Positions 60,201-64,000 of a DNA stretch of 64,000 bases are shown piece by piece; the first letter of the stretch is position 1, and every line of letters begins with the position of its first letter. The translations under genes were made by a program, and so were the position numbers. The stretch comes from Lumbricus rubellus (Eukaryota; Annelida; Clitellata; Crassiclitellata; Lumbricidae), in NCBI GenBank assembly GCA_945859605.1, contig OX243823.1, positions 33,635,389-33,699,388 on the forward strand, given 5' to 3'. The notes under the pieces are model-generated. The model was not told the origin of the DNA. It did no database searches and was given only the letters and a program-made list of their open reading frames with translations.

Positions 60201-63200
60201 TGAAGCATTGATATTACGACATTAGCTCCTTTGCCGCAGTTCATTGACTCGTCAATCAGATAATTCACTTGCTTACCAACCCCCTCAGCATGGATGCCAA
60301 AAATCTGACAGCGCCTCGGTACCTTGAAATAGATTGGCCCTGGCTGCATTGGATTGGCTGGGTAATGCACCTGTTGGGCAAAGTCGAAGCTGTAATGGAA
60401 TGTTACTGGAACAGTATTTGAAGGGGACATACTGAAATCCTTAAAATTGTTAGCCGCCGCAACTTCTTGCGCATTCTTGCACTGTAGAATGTAATGCGAG
60501 CGCTGCTTTGTAGCAGTAAGCAGATGGCAGTTCTGCATTTTCAGTACCTCCGATTTTTCTTCTTCCGGTATATTAACAGATCGCACAATGTTTGTATTAT
60601 TCCGCTGGCACACCCAGCACAAATCCGTCATCGGCTTGGCTACGACAATATAGGGAAGAAGCTGATTCCATAGATTACAAAATGTCGAGAGTTTGACGAC
60701 ACGCTGTCCAGGTTCAGAAGACAGTTTGTACAGTCTCCAGACCGATGCTTTTGTTTCACAACTCGGCAGAATTCGGACATCACTGCGTTTGAAGCCTGGA
60801 ATACGACCAGGCAGAATCAGACTGTGCTGGTCGGAAAAATTAAGAATAAATCTTGTCACCGCCTGGATGTCTTCAAACTGCAATGCCGTTTTCGTGCGCC
60901 CGCCTGATCGCTTCTTTCGTGGCACTAGTCCATACTTCAGATACCATTCCTTTAAGTTGTCCAATTTATTTCTGCTTATGTCCATCATGTACAGGAAGGT
61001 GTCACGACAAATTCGCTTGTGCTCATAGAAGAAATACCGAATACGGCTCTTCTTGCGACTGGCATTCTTTTGTTTCATACGCATCGTGTTTTCTGTTGCA
61101 TTGATACTGCATGAGATAATTCCCAGAAGTACTAGGTCCTTTTCGTATGACGACATTTCTTGCATATTCATCCGTATTGTTTCTATGTCTTGTGGCATAA
61201 ACTGTCCGATACATCTTTGACCATCTAGCAGCTGACAGTGGCAGTGACAGTTCTTTTCAGCAACCGACACTATTTCAAAGATTTCAGCTGCTCTTTCTAC
61301 TGCCGAGTTCAGCTCTTCGTTGTCGGAAGCTTCATCACTGGAATTGGAGTCGTCGCAAGGTGCAGTAGCAGACATATGTCCCCCATCAAAGATTTCCACG
61401 GAGAAGGCAGCAACATTAGCTGCATTAGAAGAAGATTTTATAGATTTGCCAGATTCGTCCAGAGCTGTAGAGGAAGATGGCAGATGCTGTACTTCCGAGT
61501 AGTTACACACAGAACCATCATACTTATCATCGACTTCTGGTTCCGTATCAGTATCAACTCTCTGTTCAAGCAGAATTATCACAGTCATGCTACATGGAAG
61601 CTTATTAAAATTACACTTCAATTTCCTTAAAATTTTAAATTACAATAATTTTGGACCATTATTATTTTATAGGACAGCTGAAAATAGGCTAAAATGTGTA
61701 AGGCCATATATAATTATGCCAGTCAACTGCTGTTAAAATGGATGCCTTCAGCAGTTTAATATCATGCAACCAATTATTACATGCTCAGTTTTCTAAATTG
61801 TGAAAGAGAGCCTAAGTGGTTCGCTTTCATTTGTTGGCTTAGGCTATATGCCCTAGAAATTCCAATCTCGGATTAGCAAGGTCCTGATTAACCTCGCCCA
61901 CCGTAACTTATGATCCTCTGGAGAGCGTACAACAACCTCATTTTGACGACTTTTATTCGACAACTCTCTGACTAGTCACAGCGTCTGTGAACAAACTGCT
62001 GTCCTGCACTTAGCTTTCCAATGGCGCTTTAGAAATTTTGGAGATGACGATTAAGCTATAGGCTTGAAAAGATGGCATGATTCACGACGATTTAAAAAGA
62101 CGCTTACTGCTGATTCGACGAAGTATTCTCGGATAACATCAGATAGATAATAATCCTTAACGCCATGTCTGCTAGCGTCGTTCAATAATTTAGCAATTTG
62201 TCTTTCCATTCTTTGCCAGAAATTAAAAATGTTCGGATATAAATCGCTTTAAAATCATCAATGGACCCAAAATACTACGAACTAGTTGTAAATAAAAACG
62301 CGCATGCGTGACCCCTACGCTAACCAATCACGACTCGAACAAGTCATCACGTGACATGCGTAGCAACGAAACGCTAGTTTTGTGGCAATTAATTATTCAT
62401 TTTTTGTAGGTTAATTTATTTTAGACCAACCCAGATGCCTGTTTAGCGATATAGATCAAACCCTGACCTTTCTAATGATATGCAACATTAACAGTTCCCC
62501 TTGAGTCTACTCGAAATGCTGCCCTTTGAAAACTGATCAAAATCGTGTTTACGCGAATATTGTTTTACGCGATGCTCGTTAAAACTCGCAATTTTCTACA
62601 AGAAACAATTAATTTAACGGGTATGTTTTATACTTCTGATGTTGTAAAGATATTTTAACGCTTGAATTTGACTGAAACGAAATTTGCATGTAGGAGTCAA
62701 AATTCTAAGTTTTTGGCTTGTTGCTCGAAAATTAGCGTTGCCGACAAACGCCTCCTTTTGAAATACGCGGTCAGATATGTAGACTTGCATTGGATCCATA
62801 CTTCAATGACATCTTATGGCATTTGTGATTTATAAGCACAGGCATATAATATATAATATGGAGATTTAGGTTATTGTAAAGTTCTCTTTTGCATGATGAG
62901 TGCACAGATGCAGCATTGCTTCCTGCTGCCCTTCCAAAAGATCCACTCAGCCTTCCATTTTTCAGACGGCATTGGTAAAATGTGTAGTAGGGTATTATGA
63001 TGGACCCTTGCATCATAGCTGTTGACAGTTAATTTCGACTTCTGTAATAACTTCTGATTATCAGTTCATAATAAGAATTGTAATCACATTGTAATGTGTC
63101 GGTTAGAAATTAAACATAGGATATTATTAGTTTTATTGCTGTATTCATTCTAGACTTATTGTTGGGTTCGTTGGTGTAGTGGTGGCATCGGTGCCTTGCA

Positions 63201-63616
63201 GCCAGAGGATTCCATTTTCAAATCCACCTCAAGCTGCCACGTAGGAATCATGAGCATGTCTTTCACTAGCAATTGCTTGTGTGCTTCGGCGTGAAACTCC
63301 GACGCAGTGTCCACGCTGTTGTCGAGAGTACCTCTGAGCAGAAAACTTGGAGGGGCACTATTGCAGATGCGAGAAATAAACAAAGATAAAGTAGTCTAAG
63401 TTTCCATATGAATGAATGAGTGAATGAATGCACGATATTACAAATTGATGTTGATCTTGATGTTCTGTGTTGTCTGCATTAGGCGTCTTATGCCATCGGT
63501 GTTTCCGATCCGCTGTCATTATTTCTCAACACTTACGGCACTGGCGTTCAACCAGACATTCAGCTACTGCGCATCGTCGAAAACAACTTTGATCTACGAC
63601 CTGGACAGATCGTTCA
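48202..63616 (+). CDS. MAT2A: S-adenosylmethionine synthetase (MAT), 3' partial
   Basis: Seven exons are present: 48202-48310, 55208-55285, 55534-55656, 56525-56781, 57619-57843, 58463-58645 and 63483-63616. All have GT-AG borders and matching phases. They encode 369 residues, and roughly the last 30 (after FDLRPGQIV) lie beyond the window. Signatures visible: [11 protein letters not shown] at the N-terminus, [16 protein letters not shown], the ATP-binding [16 protein letters not shown], the P-loop-like GGGAFSGKD, and RPDSKTQVT. The enzyme makes S-adenosylmethionine from methionine and ATP and works as a cytosolic tetramer with Mg2+ and K+. Start choice is uncertain between Met 1, Met 8 and Met 16; none changes the core. 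Introns 1, 3, 4 and 6 are loaded with mobile and tandem DNA described separately. Vertebrate MAT1A/MAT2A naming may not apply. Confidence 0.97.
48363..49205. mobile_element. Inverted-repeat element with 8-bp target duplication
   Basis: Ends are GGTAAACATGTATTTTAGCG and its mirror CGCTAAAATACATGTTTACC. The similarity continues to about 60 bp, through an ACACAAAAAGCG-like inner part. CAGAAGTC flanks both sides (48355-48362, 49206-49213). The 843-bp interior has GAAGCTGGATGA-type degenerate repeats (48690-48905). No transposase seen. An 8-bp duplication fits hAT and some other superfamilies. In MAT intron 1. Confidence 0.9.
49288..49434. mobile_element. Inverted-repeat element C (147 bp)
   Basis: The 25-bp ends are perfect mirrors, beginning GGCGTAATTGCAGTATCGGG. 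The interior, read on the minus strand, has AATGACGACACTAACCC and CCTAACCGACAC, words shared with element A. No clear target duplication. In MAT intron 1. Confidence 0.85.
49463..49760. mobile_element. Inverted-repeat element B (about 298 bp)
   Basis: Ends of about 85 bp are inverted copies with a few mismatches, containing CACACTGCATGCCCGTACTC and AAACAATATGGCTGGCAA. The interior at 49586-49650 repeats the telomere-like block of element A (8671-8735) almost word for word. In MAT intron 1. Confidence 0.88.
50788..51135 (-). CDS. Possible 3' exon of element D gene with 29-residue repeats
   Basis: The minus-strand frame has three 87-bp (29-residue) units, each containing SQRLSVSSK(R/P)P and [13 protein letters not shown], then ends [13 protein letters not shown] and a stop. 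It is Ser/Lys-rich and likely disordered. It is not in frame with the 14-residue array but starts just beyond it, and ACATCAG at its upstream edge could serve as an acceptor. I do not recognise a family. Confidence 0.3.
   Translation of the reverse strand: MSRALKLTEIRMEELLRTSVNSQRLSVSSKRPRDASKEKPIQPDTAEKVDSQRLSVSSKPPRGASKEKPIQPDTAEKVNSQRLSVSSKRPIGASKEKLNSTQSKDNKPNRKLVLD
51110..53995. repeat. 42-bp tandem array (about 68 units)
   Basis: The unit reads TGCTCAACTTGTGTATCTAA followed by TTGTTCTTCAGTTTCAA on the plus strand. Variants include a TTATTCTTCATTTT type, a GGGTCC type, and 6-bp inserts (TGTACA, GACAAT). Blocks of several units are themselves repeated, for example the block at about 51859 recurs at about 52676. 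Because 42 is a multiple of three, long frames open on both strands. On the minus strand the unit is [14 protein letters not shown]. Confidence 0.95.
53712..54137 (-). CDS. N-terminal part of the element D repeat protein
   Basis: An ATG at 54137 opens a non-repetitive, Lys/Arg-rich head, [20 protein letters not shown], followed by [18 protein letters not shown]. It then enters the 14-residue repeat SIETEEQLD(T/P)QVEQ, which is acidic and strongly helix-prone, so a coiled coil is plausible. The KKKPK cluster could be a nuclear signal. The frame closes at a TAA created by a repeat variant, and later units contain more TAA variants and a 7-bp frame-changing insertion near 52335. Either the downstream part is decayed or splicing or assembly collapse hides the true frame. 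No known family recognised. Confidence 0.4.
   Translation of the reverse strand: MEVGSRPRRSKKKPKLWLEYSSSSDCNALTKAKRSSRNCRIKLGPEAEKSIETEEQLDPQVEQSIKTEEQLDTQVEQSIETEEQLDTQVEQSIETEEQLDPQVEQSIKTEEQLDTQVEQSIETEEQLDTCTQVEQSIETEE
55790..56520. repeat. Intron 3 minisatellite containing copies of the exon 4 acceptor
   Basis: Repeats mix GTGCCTGTGATTTGATTAA and CGCGAGATTATTCCTCCTCC words. Copies of the acceptor plus first exon bases, TAGGATTGGATTACAAGAC, begin at 56107 and 56315, each exactly 208 bp before the next, the last being the true exon 4 border at 56523-56524. Confidence 0.85.
56811..57345. repeat. 25-bp minisatellite in MAT intron 4
   Basis: About 20 units of GTGGCTATGGTCATTTGTGA followed by TTTGT, with a GATCCTT variant toward the right. 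Confidence 0.93.
57455..57618. repeat. 46-bp repeats ending at the exon 5 acceptor
   Basis: Units at about 57463, 57509, 57555 and 57601 contain ACGTTTGTGATGTTTGAGG and TTACGTGTATAGATGATC. The fourth unit's TTTGAG is the real 3' splice site, and the exon begins GTGACGTGTGAG. Confidence 0.88.
57945..58050. repeat. Short degenerate repeat in MAT intron 5
   Basis: Seven or so units of AAAATGGAACCCCCA variants. Confidence 0.7.
58828..62774 (-). mobile_element. DNA transposon with imperfect inverted ends
   Basis: The left end GTGACCCACCACAGCAAAAG continues AGGCTTTTGTCGGTA. The right end, reversed, reads CTGACCGCGTATTTCAAAAG then AGGCGTTTGTCGGCA. Inner parts agree best. ATAT words flank both sides, but the duplication is unclear. 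The element encloses the 755-codon minus-strand frame and fills most of MAT intron 6. Confidence 0.55.
59354..61621 (-). CDS. Transposon-encoded protein, DUF7869-like
   Basis: An uninterrupted 755-codon frame. Residues 1-130 are acidic and low complexity. A Cys/His group ([13 protein letters not shown]) follows near residue 128, then a basic helix-rich region ([10 protein letters not shown] near residue 238). A Cys pair (CWVC) lies near 340. A block with [20 protein letters not shown] and [20 protein letters not shown] lies near 480-545. These last motifs match a large animal family, which I believe is annotated DUF7869, often found in mobile elements and with an RNase H-like transposase look (acidic residues in TADN and PDW). 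The C-terminal 60 residues are Lys/Arg/Gly-rich. The intact frame suggests recent activity. An acceptor-like CTTGAACAG near 61560 leaves open that the first 20 codons are intronic. Confidence 0.75.
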   Translation of the reverse strand: MKCNFNKLPCSMTVIILLEQRVDTDTEPEVDDKYDGSVCNYSEVQHLPSSSTALDESGKSIKSSSNAANVAAFSVEIFDGGHMSATAPCDDSNSSDEASDNEELNSAVERAAEIFEIVSVAEKNCHCHCQLLDGQRCIGQFMPQDIETIRMNMQEMSSYEKDLVLLGIISCSINATENTMRMKQKNASRKKSRIRYFFYEHKRICRDTFLYMMDISRNKLDNLKEWYLKYGLVPRKKRSGGRTKTALQFEDIQAVTRFILNFSDQHSLILPGRIPGFKRSDVRILPSCETKASVWRLYKLSSEPGQRVVKLSTFCNLWNQLLPYIVVAKPMTDLCWVCQRNNTNIVRSVNIPEEEKSEVLKMQNCHLLTATKQRSHYILQCKNAQEVAAANNFKDFSMSPSNTVPVTFHYSFDFAQQVHYPANPMQPGPIYFKVPRRCQIFGIHAEGVGKQVNYLIDESMNCGKGANVVISMLHHFLENFGFGEQHLELTADNCAGQNKNAYVMWYLCWRMARRLHQSASISFMLTGHTKFAPDWCFGLLKKKYRRTFVSSLNDIEQVVAASSLSGINQSVLVGNEKGEVFVPMYDWVNFFKPHFRKVSGIKSNHHFLFSADRPEVVTMKLLSDSPTTEQELAVSECPPHMPSVLAPKGLDEKRSKYLFDEIRQFCREETKDIVCPETMPHLMPTPEADSRKMNGTVRHLSDLTNKNVTEKKSKKERRQLTCDSDSDYEPVLVKRGKGSRGQRGKRGTTGRGCGK
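63163..63385 (+). mobile_element. tRNA-derived SINE
   Basis: The head GGGTTCGTTGGTGTAGTGGT, CTTCGGCGTGAAACTCCGAC and GAGGGGCACTATTGCAGATG end match the family. It is older than the copies at 1928 and 21699. It ends about 100 bp before MAT exon 7, followed by a TGAA microsatellite. Confidence 0.82.
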
Positions 63617-64000
63617 GTAAGAAACGCATGACCAATGTTCCTCCTCATCATCATACAATACAATGCAATACAATTGTATTTTTACAGTATAAATGTATTT
63701 GATGCAATGCAGCTGCAGTTGGCCAGGTAGAATGTAATGGCTTCACTCTCTGACACATTCTATGAGCACTTGAAAGCTGTTATTTTAGGCTGTGCTGGAA
63801 TCGCTTAGGCGGATCAGTTAAAATCAAACTGGACCGCAGGTTGGACAGCAGTGCTTTAATACAGTACCAGATTTTTTAATCTGTCTATTGTTACGTAAAG
63901 TAAAAATAACAATTTTACTGTTAGAAACAGTAAAAATTGTTTGTATTAGACTTCTTTGTGTATAAAGTATATTCTGTTCTTATGACAATTGAGAATTGAT

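Overview
This window is nuclear DNA from a multicellular animal, most likely a marine invertebrate bilaterian. Its genes are split into many small exons with GT-AG introns and encode animal-type proteins. The spaces between exons are AT-rich and full of microsatellites, minisatellites, tRNA-derived SINEs, truncated LINEs and small inverted-repeat transposons. The octamer TAGGCCTA recurs in intergenic DNA. I cannot name the species from sequence alone. All exon models below were built by hand from splice sites, reading phase and remembered family architecture, without alignment software.

Layout, left to right: (1) 1-4.4 kb: intergenic, with a satellite-like array carrying TGACGTCA sites and nested insertions. 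(2) 4.4-9.8 kb, minus: a TMEM272-like four-pass membrane protein; a 1.1-kb inverted-repeat element sits in its first intron. (3) 13.8-21.3 kb, minus: a Rel/NF-kappaB transcription factor whose Rel homology region is recovered over eight exons. (4) 25.0 kb, plus: an isolated candidate signal-peptide exon. (5) 28.0-31.2 kb, plus: a complete four-exon NXT (NTF2-related mRNA export) gene. (6) 33.9-45.5 kb, minus: a complete 16-coding-exon WAPL cohesin-release factor; the exon lengths sum to 3390 nt, an exact multiple of three. (7) 48.2-63.6 kb and beyond, plus: S-adenosylmethionine synthetase (MAT); seven exons are in the window and the last lies past the right edge.

The genes do not form a functional cluster. 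The most unusual biology is in the MAT introns. Intron 1 is almost entirely four adjacent inverted-repeat elements. The largest is 5.2 kb, has a 4-bp target duplication, and carries a repetitive 14-residue-unit gene on the opposite strand. Introns 3 and 4 hold minisatellites whose repeat units include copies of the next exon's 3' splice site and first exon bases. Intron 6 holds a second transposon with a 755-codon open frame. Three unrelated-looking inverted-repeat elements (8.5, 49.3 and 49.5 kb) share pieces of one internal telomere-like core, which suggests a transposon family that swaps its ends.
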